Position numbers and translations under genes: made by a program
From: Arenibacter sp041392165
GTDB taxonomy: Bacteria > Bacteroidota > Bacteroidia > Flavobacteriales > Flavobacteriaceae
NCBI GenBank assembly: GCA_041392165.1
Contig: JAWKMN010000012.1
Span: 1-64,000 of the forward strand
Length of the DNA: 64,000 nucleotides
Direction of reading: 5' to 3'
Part shown: positions 45,127-54,152 of the stretch, piece after piece
Numbering within the stretch: position 1 is the first letter of the stretch
Layout of the letters: every line of letters begins with the position of its first letter
Notes under the pieces: model-generated
Databases searched by the model: none
What the model was told of the DNA's origin: nothing
What the model saw: the letters and a program-made list of their open reading frames with translations, nothing else

Positions 45127-46083
45127 GTGAGCATTGTAGAATCAGAATTGGAAACATTAGTAGGCGTGAACGAATCGAATGAATTGGAAGTATTGAACAA
45201 TAATGCTTTGGAGAACGAAGCCATTTATATTTTAAGGGAAGTAGCTGCTCAGTTTGAAAAGCCGGTGTTGCTTTTTTCGGGTGGAAAAGACTCCATAACT
45301 TTGGTGAGATTGGCGCAAAAAGCCTTTTTCCCAGCTAAGATCCCTTTCCCTTTAATGCATATAGATACCGGGCATAATTTTCCGGAGACCATTGCCTTTA
45401 GGGATAAATTGGTCAAGGAATTGGGAGTGGAGTTAATTGTTCGAAATGTTCAGGACTCCATAGATCAGGGAAAAGTTGTGGAGGAAACTGGTAAATACTC
45501 CAGTAGGAATATGTTGCAGACTACTACTTTGTTGGACGCTATTGAGGAATTTAAGTTCGATGCCTGTATCGGTGGGGCAAGAAGGGATGAAGAAAAGGCA
45601 CGTGCCAAAGAGCGTATCTTCTCCGTTCGTGACGATTTTGGTCAGTGGGATGAAAAAAACCAGCGTCCGGAATTGTTCGATATGCTGAATGGCCAGATAG
45701 AATTGGGGCAGAACGTAAGGGTTTTTCCAATAAGCAACTGGACAGAGCTGGATGTTTGGAGCTATATCCAAAAAGAGGAAATAGAAATACCTTCCATCTA
45801 TTTTGCCCATAAGAGGAAAATATTCCTTAGGGATGGATTTATATGGTCTGCAGAAGACGATGTGGTCTTTCGTGCAGAAGACGAAAAAGTGGAAGAACGC
45901 ATGGTTCGTTTTAGAACGGTAGGAGATATGAGTTGCACCTCTGCAGTATTGTCCCATGCGGACACCATTGAAAAGGTAGTAGGTGAAATTAGGGAATCCA
46001 AGATTTCCGAAAGGGGAGCTAGGATAGATGATAAGCGTTCCGAAGCTGCCATGGAGAAAAGAAAACAACAGGGTTACTTTTAA
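45127..46083 (+). CDS. cysD: sulfate adenylyltransferase small subunit
   Basis: With CysN makes APS from sulfate and ATP. The 318 residues contain the PP-loop LLFSGGKDSITLVRLAQ, HIDTGHNFPETIAFRD, the CIGGARRDEEKARAKERIFS motif and PISNWTELDVWSYIQKE. It starts at GTG 45127; no nearby ATG keeps the frame. The stop TAA at 46081-46083 abuts the left end of the palindromic element in the cysD-cysN gap. Confidence 0.95.
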   Translation: MSIVESELETLVGVNESNELEVLNNNALENEAIYILREVAAQFEKPVLLFSGGKDSITLVRLAQKAFFPAKIPFPLMHIDTGHNFPETIAFRDKLVKELGVELIVRNVQDSIDQGKVVEETGKYSSRNMLQTTTLLDAIEEFKFDACIGGARRDEEKARAKERIFSVRDDFGQWDEKNQRPELFDMLNGQIELGQNVRVFPISNWTELDVWSYIQKEEIEIPSIYFAHKRKIFLRDGFIWSAEDDVVFRAEDEKVEERMVRFRTVGDMSCTSAVLSHADTIEKVVGEIRESKISERGARIDDKRSEAAMEKRKQQGYF

Positions 46084-46209
46084 AAGCCCCTAACTCCCGA
46101 AGGGAATTAGCCGTGGGGCTTAATAAAAAAAGGAAATTAAAGGAATTATTAACAATTAAAACAACTCCGAGTAAGAGTTCCTCCCTTTTGGGGAGGTCAG
46201 GAGGGGCTT
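46084..46209. repeat. palindromic insertion-like element filling the cysD-cysN gap
   Basis: The left end AAGCCCCTAACTCCCGAAGG and the reverse complement of the right end, AAGCCCCTCCTGACCTCCCC, form imperfect terminal inverted repeats. Each arm folds on itself: CTCCC-GAA-GGGA on the left and CCTCCC-TTTTG-GGGAGG on the right. The middle is AT-rich and codes for nothing. The 126 bases run exactly from the cysD stop to the cysN ATG, so its right arm (AGGAGGGGCTT) forms the cysN leader. The arm design resembles the ends of the DUF559 insert in metH, suggesting a non-coding relative. Confidence 0.68.
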
Positions 46210-47457
46210 ATGGAAGTACTAAAAATAGCAACAGCAGGAAGTGTGGATGACGGTAAAAGTACCTTGATCGGAAGATTGCTGTACGATACCAAATCGCTGA
46301 CCGATGATAAGTTGGAAGCCATTGAAAAAACATCAAAACAGAAAGGATATGACTATCTGGATTTCTCCTTGGCTACAGATGGTTTAGTGGCGGAAAGGGA
46401 ACAGGGGATTACTATAGATGTGGCCCATATCTACTTCTCTACCCCCAATAAGAGTTATATTATAGCGGATACTCCCGGACACGTAGAATATACCCGCAAC
46501 ATGGTTACCGGTGCTTCTACCTCCCAGGCGGCCATTATTCTGATCGATGCTAGAAAAGGAGTAATCGAACAGACCAATAGACACTTTTTCATCAATAATT
46601 TATTGAGGATAAAAGATGTTATCGTAGCCATTAATAAAATGGACTTGGTTGATTTTTCGGAAGAAAGATACAATGCGATAAAGGCAGATTTTGAAAAATT
46701 GATGAGCAAGCGCGATTACCAGGATCAGAAAATTACCTTTATTCCGGTCAGTGCGCTTAAGGGGGACAATGTGGTAAACAGGTCGGAAAATATGGCTTGG
46801 TATAAGGGACAGACCCTATTGGAACATTTTGAGGAATTGGACAGAAAGGATATCTATAACATTGGTACCCCAAGATTTCCGGTTCAGTATGTAATACGTC
46901 CCAAGACGGAAGAATTCCATGATTTTAGGGGGTTTGCGGGCAAGGTCTATGGTGGTGAGCTAAGTGTGGGGGATGAAGTAGTGGTATTGCCATCCATGAC
47001 CAAATCCAGGATCAAGGAAATTTATTTTTATGATAAGAAATATAAAACGGCCACCAGGCGCTCTTCGGTAACCATAACCTTGGAAGATGAGATCAATGTA
47101 AGCAGAGGGGATATGTTGGTGAGGGCAGGTGATCTGCCCACTATAGACAAGCAATTTACGGCAACGGTATCATGGATGGATTTGCAGAAATTAACCGTGG
47201 GCGGTAAATATGTAGTGCAGCACGGTGTAAATAAGGTCTTGGCAAAGGTAGAAAATATTCATCATAAGATTCATCCGGATTATTCGGGAATCGATACGTC
47301 TATCACTGCCTTGGAAATGAACGATATTGCTCAGGTTACTTTTAGATTGAACAAGCCTATTTTTTATGATTCCTTCAAGAATCACAGGACCAATGGCTCT
47401 TTTATCCTAATAGATAATCAAACCAATACAACAGCTGGGGTCGGGTTTATAAATTAA
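46210..47457 (+). CDS. cysN: sulfate adenylyltransferase large subunit (GTPase)
   Basis: GTPase partner of CysD. The 415 residues have the translation-factor GTPase motifs: KIATAGSVDDGKSTLIGRLL, then EREQGITIDVAHIYF, then IADTPGHVEYTRNM and INKMD, with beta-barrel domains after (PVQYVIRP, RGFAGKVYGGELSVGDEV). No C-terminal CysC (APS kinase) domain is fused, unlike NodQ-type proteins. ATG 46210 lies two bases after the right arm of the palindromic element, whose G-rich strand supplies a Shine-Dalgarno-like stretch. Confidence 0.96.
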   Translation: MEVLKIATAGSVDDGKSTLIGRLLYDTKSLTDDKLEAIEKTSKQKGYDYLDFSLATDGLVAEREQGITIDVAHIYFSTPNKSYIIADTPGHVEYTRNMVTGASTSQAAIILIDARKGVIEQTNRHFFINNLLRIKDVIVAINKMDLVDFSEERYNAIKADFEKLMSKRDYQDQKITFIPVSALKGDNVVNRSENMAWYKGQTLLEHFEELDRKDIYNIGTPRFPVQYVIRPKTEEFHDFRGFAGKVYGGELSVGDEVVVLPSMTKSRIKEIYFYDKKYKTATRRSSVTITLEDEINVSRGDMLVRAGDLPTIDKQFTATVSWMDLQKLTVGGKYVVQHGVNKVLAKVENIHHKIHPDYSGIDTSITALEMNDIAQVTFRLNKPIFYDSFKNHRTNGSFILIDNQTNTTAGVGFIN

Positions 47458-47574
47458 TACGTCTTCTGCCCCCTTCAAGGGCATGGAATTGTTATCAATT
47501 TAACCTATTATTCCTATGGGATAAATTTTTTAAAAGAATTTAATAATCATTTTGAATAAAAAAAAATAAGTAGC

Positions 47575-49665
47575 ATGCGGACTTTCAGAACAGAAGTGGA
47601 AAACCCGGTCGTAGAACAGGACATCATAGCATTGGAAGCCAAGATCCGTGAATTTCAGGGCGGTAATTTGGACGAGGAGAAATTCCGTAGCCTAAGATTG
47701 GCCAGGGGAATTTATGGTCAGAGGCAACCCGGGGTCCAAATGATCCGTATCAAGTTGCCTTATGGAAAAGTGAGCTCGCAGCAGTTGAGAAGGATATGCG
47801 ATGTTTCGGAAGAATATTCTACAGGTCGACTTCATATCACTACCCGCCAGGATATTCAGATCCATTATGTGGACATAAACCGCACACCGGAATTATGGGC
47901 ACAGTTGGAGCAGGATGATATTACGATCAGGGAAGCTTGTGGAAATACGGTGCGTAACGTAACGGCCAGCGAGACTGCCGGGATAGATGTAAAGGAACCT
48001 TTTGATGTTTCCCCATATGCCCATGCACTTTTTCAATACTTTTTAAGAAATCCTATAAGTCAGGAAATGGGCAGGAAGTTTAAAGTTTCCTTTTCTGCCT
48101 CTGATGAGGATACCGGCCTTTCATACATGCACGATCTTGGTTTTATCGCCAAAATTGAAAATGGGGCAAGAGGATTTAAAGTGCTTTTGGGCGGAGGATT
48201 GGGATCGCAGCCAAGGCATGCAGATGTAATTTTCCCCTTTCTTCCTACAGACCGTATTATTCCTTTGATGGAAGGAGTTGTTCGTGTTTTTGATCGTTTT
48301 GGTGAAAGAAAAAGTAGGGCAAAGGCGAGAATGAAATTCCTGATTAAGGATATAGGTTTGGATGGATTTAAGCAGTTGTTGGAAGAAGAGCAATTGGCGA
48401 TACCTTTTCAAACGTACCCAATAGATGCTGATGCTTATCCAAAAGTAAAGATTGCGGAGAATGAAGCCACGGAAGTAACCTTAAAGGATCAAAAGACATT
48501 TGAAAAATGGAAATCTACCAACTTGGTGCCTCAAAAACAGCAGGGGTATGTTGCCATTGGGGTAAAGGTGCTATTGGGGGATTTTTATATAGACAAAGCT
48601 AGGCAATTGGCAGATTTGGTGGAAAAATATGCGGCGGGTGAAATTAGATTGAGCCTGCGCCAAAATATATTGATTCCTTACGTTAAGGAATCCTTGGTAC
48701 CCTTCTTTTACCAAGAACTGGAAAAATTAGGATTTGCTGAAATTGGTTATAATACGGCATTGGACATTACTGCCTGTCCCGGAACGGATACCTGTAATTT
48801 GGGTATTGCCAGTAGTACAGGGATTGCCGATGAATTGGAACGGGTGATCAAGGCAGAATACCCACATTATATAGATAACCCGGATGTAGTCATAAAAATA
48901 AGTGGTTGTATGAATGCCTGTGGCCAACACAATATGGCCAATATCGGTTTTCAGGGAATGTCCGTGAGAACTAAGGATAAACTGGTAGCCCCTGCACTAC
49001 AAGTGCTTTTGGGAGGTGGTAATTTTGGGGATGGTAACGGGCGTTTTGCGGATAAGGTGATTAAGATACCAAGTAAGAGGGGCCCGGAATCCTTAAGACT
49101 TATATTGAATGATTATGATGCAAACGGCAACGGAAAGCCTTTTGTGGAATATTATGAGGAAAAAGGGCAAATGTATTTCTATGATTTTCTAAAACCGCTG
49201 TCCGATGTGGATAACCTAACGGCATCAGATTTTATTGACTGGGGCAACTCGGAAAAGTATGAACAAGCCATCGGTATAGGGGAATGCGCCGGGGTGGTAA
49301 TAGATCTAATTGCCACTTTGTTGTTTGATAGTGAGGAAAAATTGGAAACCGCAAAACTCAATTTGGAAGAGGGAAAATGGGCCGCCAGTATCTATCATTC
49401 CTATTCATCAATGGTAAATACGGCCAAGGCTTTGTTAACCGCCGAAAATACCAAGGTAAATACCCATATCAGTATCATAAAGGATTTTGATGAATTGTTT
49501 GTGGCTTCCGGTAAATTTAATTTGGATCAAAGTTTTGAGAAATTGGTGCTTCAATTAAATCGGAACACACCAACTGAAGCCTTTGCAAAATCCTATTTAC
49601 AGGATGCCGAGAAGTTTTTGTCCAATGTGGAAGCTTACAGGAAATTGGAACTGACAAACGTATAA
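47575..49665 (+). CDS. siroheme sulfite reductase with C-terminal HEPN domain
   Basis: A 696-residue protein. Residues 1-530 are the sulfite/nitrite reductase fold: a duplicated ferredoxin-like part (RTFRTEVENPVVEQD; RLARGIYGQRQPGVQMIRIK; TGRLHITTRQDIQIHYV) and the siroheme/[4Fe-4S] cysteines in TACPGTDTCNLG (Cys401, Cys407) and SGCMNACGQH (Cys445, Cys449). From about 585 an all-helical HEPN-type domain follows (KWAASIYHSYSSMVNTAKAL, then LLTAENTKVNTH). It lacks the RX4-6H nuclease motif, so a binding or scaffolding role is likelier. It lies between cysN and cobA, whose product starts siroheme synthesis. Six-electron reduction of sulfite to sulfide is inferred from context. Confidence 0.92.
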   Translation: MRTFRTEVENPVVEQDIIALEAKIREFQGGNLDEEKFRSLRLARGIYGQRQPGVQMIRIKLPYGKVSSQQLRRICDVSEEYSTGRLHITTRQDIQIHYVDINRTPELWAQLEQDDITIREACGNTVRNVTASETAGIDVKEPFDVSPYAHALFQYFLRNPISQEMGRKFKVSFSASDEDTGLSYMHDLGFIAKIENGARGFKVLLGGGLGSQPRHADVIFPFLPTDRIIPLMEGVVRVFDRFGERKSRAKARMKFLIKDIGLDGFKQLLEEEQLAIPFQTYPIDADAYPKVKIAENEATEVTLKDQKTFEKWKSTNLVPQKQQGYVAIGVKVLLGDFYIDKARQLADLVEKYAAGEIRLSLRQNILIPYVKESLVPFFYQELEKLGFAEIGYNTALDITACPGTDTCNLGIASSTGIADELERVIKAEYPHYIDNPDVVIKISGCMNACGQHNMANIGFQGMSVRTKDKLVAPALQVLLGGGNFGDGNGRFADKVIKIPSKRGPESLRLILNDYDANGNGKPFVEYYEEKGQMYFYDFLKPLSDVDNLTASDFIDWGNSEKYEQAIGIGECAGVVIDLIATLLFDSEEKLETAKLNLEEGKWAASIYHSYSSMVNTAKALLTAENTKVNTHISIIKDFDELFVASGKFNLDQSFEKLVLQLNRNTPTEAFAKSYLQDAEKFLSNVEAYRKLELTNV

Positions 49666-49667
49666 TC

Positions 49668-50537
49668 ATGACTGACAAGGTAAATAATATGCATGTTGAC
49701 GCCACAGAGGTATTTCCACCTTCCCATCGGGAAACTTCGGACCTAGGCCAGTTGACCGTTGTGGGAGCTGGACCTGGTGATGTGGAGTTGATAACGCTGA
49801 AGGCCATAAAGGCCTTGCAGGCGGCAAACGTGGTATTGTACGATGCCTTGGTGGATGTAGCTTTATTGGAGTATGCTCCAAATGCCGAACATATTTTTGT
49901 AGGGAAGAGGAAAGGGTGCTATGCCTATAGGCAGGAACAGATAAACGATCTAATTGTGGACAGGGCCAAAACCCACGGACATGTGGTGAGGCTGAAGGGT
50001 GGGGATCCCTTTGTCTTTGGTAGAGGGGCGGAAGAAATGGAATATGCGGCCGGTAAAGGTGTAAAAGTGGCCATGGTACCGGGAATATCTTCCTCGGTAG
50101 CCGTTCCCGCTTCCCAAAACATTCCCGTTACCAAAAGGAATATGGCCGAAAGTTTTTGGGTAATTACCGGGACTACTAAAGAACATAAGTTGTCCGCAGA
50201 TGTTGCTTTGGCAGCAAAATCCAACGCCACCATAGTTATATTGATGGGGATGGGGAAACTTGCGGAAATTGTGGAGTTGTTTAAACAGGAGGCCAAGGCC
50301 GATATGCCCATTGCGATTATTCAAAACGGTACTCGTAAAGATGAAAAGGTGGGGATCGGTACTATAGGTACCATTGAGCAAATAGTGGAGGAGAATCAAT
50401 TGAGCAATCCAGCTATCATTGTTGTAGGGGAGGTTGTTGCCCATAGGATCGGCGGTATTGAATTATGCCCAAACGTTACAAATGCGCCCAGAGGTGCTAT
50501 AAATAATAAAGAAAAGTACCAATCTAAAGTATTTTAG
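49668..50537 (+). CDS. cobA: uroporphyrinogen-III C-methyltransferase (siroheme branch)
   Basis: Methylates uroporphyrinogen III twice with SAM to precorrin-2, the precursor of siroheme for the reductase upstream. The 289 residues have the SUMT signatures LTVVGAGPGDVELITLKAIK, VVRLKGGDPFVFGRGAEE, VVPGISSSVAVPASQNIPVT and ILMGMGKLAEIV. An N-terminal extension of about 25 residues precedes the core. It starts two bases after the reductase stop, so the two are translationally linked. No CysG-type dehydrogenase/chelatase is fused. Confidence 0.95.
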   Translation: MTDKVNNMHVDATEVFPPSHRETSDLGQLTVVGAGPGDVELITLKAIKALQAANVVLYDALVDVALLEYAPNAEHIFVGKRKGCYAYRQEQINDLIVDRAKTHGHVVRLKGGDPFVFGRGAEEMEYAAGKGVKVAMVPGISSSVAVPASQNIPVTKRNMAESFWVITGTTKEHKLSADVALAAKSNATIVILMGMGKLAEIVELFKQEAKADMPIAIIQNGTRKDEKVGIGTIGTIEQIVEENQLSNPAIIVVGEVVAHRIGGIELCPNVTNAPRGAINNKEKYQSKVF

Positions 50538-50580
50538 GGTAATTGGGTGCAAGTTTAAATTAGGAATTAATCAAAGTAGT

Positions 50581-51645
50581 ATGATAAAGACAGATATACT
50601 TATTATTGGAGCGGGTCCAACAGGGTTGTTCACGGTTTTTGAAGCGGGATTGTTGAAATTGAAGACGCATCTTATAGATGCATTGCCCCAACCTGGAGGC
50701 CAATGTTCGGAAATTTATCCTAAGAAGCCCATTTATGATATTCCAGCATTTCCGGAAATTCTGGCAGGGGATTTGGTCAAGAATCTGATGCAACAAATTC
50801 AGCCATTTGAACCTGGGTTCACCTTGGGAGAGAGAGCGGAAACCTTAGATAAATTGGATGATGGATCCTTTGTGGTAACTACCAATAAGGGGACAAAACA
50901 TCATGCACCGGTTGTGGTTATTGCCGGAGGATTGGGCTCTTTTGAGCCAAGAAAACCTTTGATTCCCAATTTGGCGGATTTTGAAGATAAGGGTGTAGCT
51001 TACATTATTAAAGATCCTGAGGAATATAGGGATAAGAAGGTGGTTATTTCCGGGGGTGGTGATTCTGCCTTGGATTGGGCCATATTCCTATCCGATGTGG
51101 CCTCGGAAGTATCCTTGGTGCATAGGAGAAATGAGTTTAGGGGCGCTTTGGATTCGGTGGAAAAAGCTGCGGATTTGGCCAAACTGGGAAAAATTAAACT
51201 ATTTACCGAAGCTGAGGTGGTTAAATTGTACGGAGACGATAGTCTGGAGGCGGTAGTGGTAAAGCACAATGATGAGGCCAAAGGCGAAACCTACGTGGAA
51301 GCCGATAATTTTATTCCCTTGTTCGGACTTTCCCCAAAACTGGGGCCCATTGGCGATTGGGGACTTGAAATAGAAAAAAATGCGATTAAAGTAAATAATG
51401 CCTACGATTATCAGACCAATATTCCCGGGGTTTATGCTATTGGGGATGTAAATACCTATCCCGGAAAACTTAAGTTAATATTGTCCGGGTTCCATGAAGC
51501 CGCAGTGATGTGTCAGAGTGCTTATCAGTTGATCAATCCAGGAAAGCGTTATGTAATGAAATATACCACTGTAGGTGGGGTGGAAGGATTTGACGGTAGT
51601 AAAAAGGAGGCAAAAAAAGAAGTGGTTCAAAGTATTTTGGCTTAA
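50581..51645 (+). CDS. ferredoxin/flavodoxin-NADP+ reductase (thioredoxin-reductase-like)
   Basis: A 354-residue NADPH-dependent flavoprotein. FAD loop: TDILIIGAGPTGLFTVFEAG; NADPH loop: KVVISGGGDSALDWAIFLSD; plus IPGVYAIGDVNTYPGKLKLI. The CxxC of thioredoxin reductase is absent, which places it with the YumC-type ferredoxin-NADP+ reductases. As the last gene of the sulfur operon it likely feeds electrons to the sulfite reductase. A terminator follows 25 bases after its stop. Confidence 0.9.
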   Translation: MIKTDILIIGAGPTGLFTVFEAGLLKLKTHLIDALPQPGGQCSEIYPKKPIYDIPAFPEILAGDLVKNLMQQIQPFEPGFTLGERAETLDKLDDGSFVVTTNKGTKHHAPVVVIAGGLGSFEPRKPLIPNLADFEDKGVAYIIKDPEEYRDKKVVISGGGDSALDWAIFLSDVASEVSLVHRRNEFRGALDSVEKAADLAKLGKIKLFTEAEVVKLYGDDSLEAVVVKHNDEAKGETYVEADNFIPLFGLSPKLGPIGDWGLEIEKNAIKVNNAYDYQTNIPGVYAIGDVNTYPGKLKLILSGFHEAAVMCQSAYQLINPGKRYVMKYTTVGGVEGFDGSKKEAKKEVVQSILA

Positions 51646-51670
51646 CAATGCTTCAAGACCAATAGTTTAG

Positions 51671-51705
51671 CCTGTCAGGTCATAAAATCTGGCAGGTTTT
51701 ATTTT
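51671..51705 (+). terminator. intrinsic terminator of the cys operon
   Basis: CCTGTCAG and CTGGCAGG form an eight-pair stem (one G-T wobble) with a ten-base loop, followed by TTTTATTTTTG. It lies just after the reductase gene and before the metH leader. Confidence 0.75.
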
Positions 51706-51817
51706 TGCATATTATTCTTGGTTTTGATTTTTTTGGATTCATAAAATAAAGTGGCATTTCCTTGCTTTTAAGGGTACTGTTGCGTTATTTTGTACTTGGT
51801 TCATTATCAATTTGAAA

Positions 51818-51922
51818 CGTTATCAAGAAAGGTGGAGGGACTAGACCCTGTGAAGCCTTGGCAACCCTTTTTCCAAGTCGAAAACCATCGGGAAGGATAA
51901 AGAAGGTGCTACGTTCTAATCC
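51818..51922 (+). ncRNA. SAM-I (S-box) riboswitch upstream of metH
   Basis: The conserved segments are TTATCAAGAAAGGTGGAGGG, GACCCTGTGAAGCC, TTGGCAACCC and GAAGGTGCTACGTTC. Between the second and third conserved parts there is a longer variable arm (TTTTTCCAAGTCG to CATCGGGAAGGAT) than in the metY copy. It lies 238 bases before the metH ATG, a long distance that also contains a promoter-like element at 52050-52081. Confidence 0.92.
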
Positions 51923-52049
51923 TAATATTTTATTCTAGGTGTCTGGAATTTCATTTGGGAATAGATAACATAAAGAAAGACGCAGGTCCGAAACTTTTCC
52001 TTACTTGATTTTATTTGTTTTTTTGATACCGATAACCGGGGTCTTATCC

Positions 52050-52081
52050 TTTGTTTTTCGGGTGTCAATTTTCTAATTTTG
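52050..52081 (+). promoter_or_regulatory. second promoter between the riboswitch and metH
   Basis: TTTG at 52050-52053 and TAATTTTG at 52074-52081, spaced by 20 bases, match the Bacteroidota promoter well. Transcripts from it would lack the SAM-I aptamer and so escape its control. It is 79 bases before the metH start. Confidence 0.5.
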
Positions 52082-52159
52082 TGGTCCCAAATGGTTTGGG
52101 GCCTTATGTGATGGTATCTTGGTTTAATTTAAAGCGGGAATACCCTTTTTAAAAGTTAT

Positions 52160-53170
52160 ATGAAGAATATTCAGGACGTACTCAAGGAAAGGATTTTGGT
52201 GTTGGACGGTGCCATGGGGACCATGCTTCAACGGTATAAGTTTACGGAGGATGATTTTAGGGGAGAACGATTTAAGGACTGGGAGCATCCTTTGCAGGGA
52301 AATAACGACCTATTGTCCCTTACCCAACCAGAGGCCATAACCGAAATACACCGACAGTACTTTGCCGCAGGGGCCGATATAGTGGAGACCAATACTTTTT
52401 CCGGTACTACAATTGCCATGGCGGACTATCATATGGAGGATCTGGTCTATGAACTAAATTATGAGTCGGCCAGAATAGCAAAGGCGGTGGCAGACGAATT
52501 TACGGCCCAGGAACCTGATAAGCCACGTTTTGTTGCCGGAAGCATTGGGCCTACCAATAAAACGGCCAGTATGTCGCCAGATGTGAACGATCCAGGTTTT
52601 AGGGGGGTTTCCTTTGAAGAACTTAGGATAGCCTATAAACAACAGGTAGAGGCACTCTTGGATGGGGGAGTGGATATTTTATTGGTGGAGACTATTTTTG
52701 ATACCTTAAATGCCAAGGCGGCGTTATTTGCCATTGAAGAGGTTAAGGAAGAACGAAACATAGAGGTCCCCATTATGGTGAGTGGGACTATAACCGACGC
52801 CTCGGGCAGAACCTTGTCCGGCCAAACCGCTGAGGCATTTTTGATATCCATAAGCCATATACCTATTTTGTCCGTAGGGTTCAACTGCGCTTTAGGAGCT
52901 AGTCAGTTGGTACCCCATTTGGAGGTGCTCTCCAGTAAAACGGAGCATGCCGTTTCTGCCCATCCCAATGCAGGATTGCCCAATGCCTTTGGGGAATATG
53001 ATGAAACACCGGAGGAAATGGCCGCCCAGATAAAGGAATATGCCGAAAAGGGCCTGGTCAATATTGTTGGGGGATGTTGTGGTACCACGCCCGAACATAT
53101 AAAGGCAATGGCCGATATAGTCAAGAATTATGCCCCTAGAATTCTAAATGCCTTAGAAACGTACCAATGA
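52160..53170 (+). CDS. metH: methionine synthase, homocysteine-binding half (split MetH)
   Basis: The N-terminal module of cobalamin-dependent methionine synthase as a separate 336-residue protein. It contains LVLDGAMGTMLQRYKFTEDD, IVETNTFSGTTIAMADYHME, the zinc ligands in VGFNCALGASQL and NIVGGCCGTTPEHI, and the linker ending LNALETYQ. It binds homocysteine through zinc. The folate/B12 half is encoded 980 bases on, after a threonine dehydratase gene. The stop overlaps the next start as ATGA. Regulated by the SAM-I riboswitch, perhaps bypassed by an internal promoter. Confidence 0.94.
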   Translation: MKNIQDVLKERILVLDGAMGTMLQRYKFTEDDFRGERFKDWEHPLQGNNDLLSLTQPEAITEIHRQYFAAGADIVETNTFSGTTIAMADYHMEDLVYELNYESARIAKAVADEFTAQEPDKPRFVAGSIGPTNKTASMSPDVNDPGFRGVSFEELRIAYKQQVEALLDGGVDILLVETIFDTLNAKAALFAIEEVKEERNIEVPIMVSGTITDASGRTLSGQTAEAFLISISHIPILSVGFNCALGASQLVPHLEVLSSKTEHAVSAHPNAGLPNAFGEYDETPEEMAAQIKEYAEKGLVNIVGGCCGTTPEHIKAMADIVKNYAPRILNALETYQ

Positions 53171-54108
53171 TACCTAGCAGGCAGATGGTTCTTGAAGCGG
53201 GAAATAGGGTAGCCCCCTTTGTTCATAGGACACCGGTACTTACCTCCAGTTTGCTGAATGAATTGACCGGGGCGAAGGTTTTCTTTAAATGCGAGAACTT
53301 TCAAAAAATGGGTGCTTTTAAAATGAGGGGCGCTATCAATGCTATTCAGCAATTAAACGAGGTCCAGAAAAAGGCCGGCGTGGTAACCCACTCCTCAGGA
53401 AATTTTGGTCAGGCCCTGGCTTTGGCAGCTAGGAATTTGGCAGTGAAAGCCTACATAGTTATGCCATCCAATGTCCCGACCGTAAAAATAGAGGCAGTGA
53501 AGGCATATGGAGGGTTGGTTACCGTTACGGAGCCTACCCTGGAAGCCAGGGAAAGATCGGCCGCGGCCATTGTTGCGGAAAAGGGGGCTGTTTTTTTGCA
53601 TCCATCCAACGATCTGAATGTAATTGTGGGACAAGGTACGGCGGCATTGGAACTATTGCAGGACCAGCCCGGTCTGGAATATATTATGGGTCCGGTAGGT
53701 GGTGGGGGACTTATTGCAGGTACGGCATTGGCAGCCCATTACCTTGGAAATAATTGTAAGGTAGTTGGGGGGGAACCTATAGAAGTGGATGATGCCTATA
53801 GGTCTTTTAAGAGCGGGAAAATAGAGTACAACCTATCAACGGATACCATTGCGGACGGACTAAAAACCAACTTAGGCGATATAAATTTTCCCATTATTGC
53901 GGAGTTGGTCTCGGAAATTATCAGAGTGGGGGAGGATGAAATTATCAGTGCCATGAAATTAATTTGGGAGCGGATGAAGTTGGTAATAGAGCCTTCCAGT
54001 GCTGTGCCATTTGCCGTATTGTTAAAGGAAAGGGATAAGTTTAAAAATAAAAAAGTAGGGATCATCCTCTCAGGAGGCAATGTAGAACTATCAAATTTGC
54101 CGTTTTAA
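53167..54108 (+). CDS. threonine/serine dehydratase (PLP, fold II)
   Basis: A 313-residue PLP enzyme related to threonine deaminase and serine racemase. VFFKCENFQKMGAFKMRGAI holds the PLP lysine, followed by HSSGNFGQALALAAR and the glycine-rich phosphate loop GPVGGGGLIAGTALA. No C-terminal ACT regulatory domain is present, so it is the catabolic/short type. Its ATG overlaps the stop of metH's first half, and the second half starts 44 bases after it, so all three are one transcript. Why a dehydratase sits within split metH is unclear; it could make 2-oxobutyrate or act on serine for one-carbon balance. Confidence 0.88.
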   Translation: MIPSRQMVLEAGNRVAPFVHRTPVLTSSLLNELTGAKVFFKCENFQKMGAFKMRGAINAIQQLNEVQKKAGVVTHSSGNFGQALALAARNLAVKAYIVMPSNVPTVKIEAVKAYGGLVTVTEPTLEARERSAAAIVAEKGAVFLHPSNDLNVIVGQGTAALELLQDQPGLEYIMGPVGGGGLIAGTALAAHYLGNNCKVVGGEPIEVDDAYRSFKSGKIEYNLSTDTIADGLKTNLGDINFPIIAELVSEIIRVGEDEIISAMKLIWERMKLVIEPSSAVPFAVLLKERDKFKNKKVGIILSGGNVELSNLPF

Positions 54109-54152
54109 GGACACGGTTAGGTGTCTTTAATATCGAGGCCAATATAGAAATA

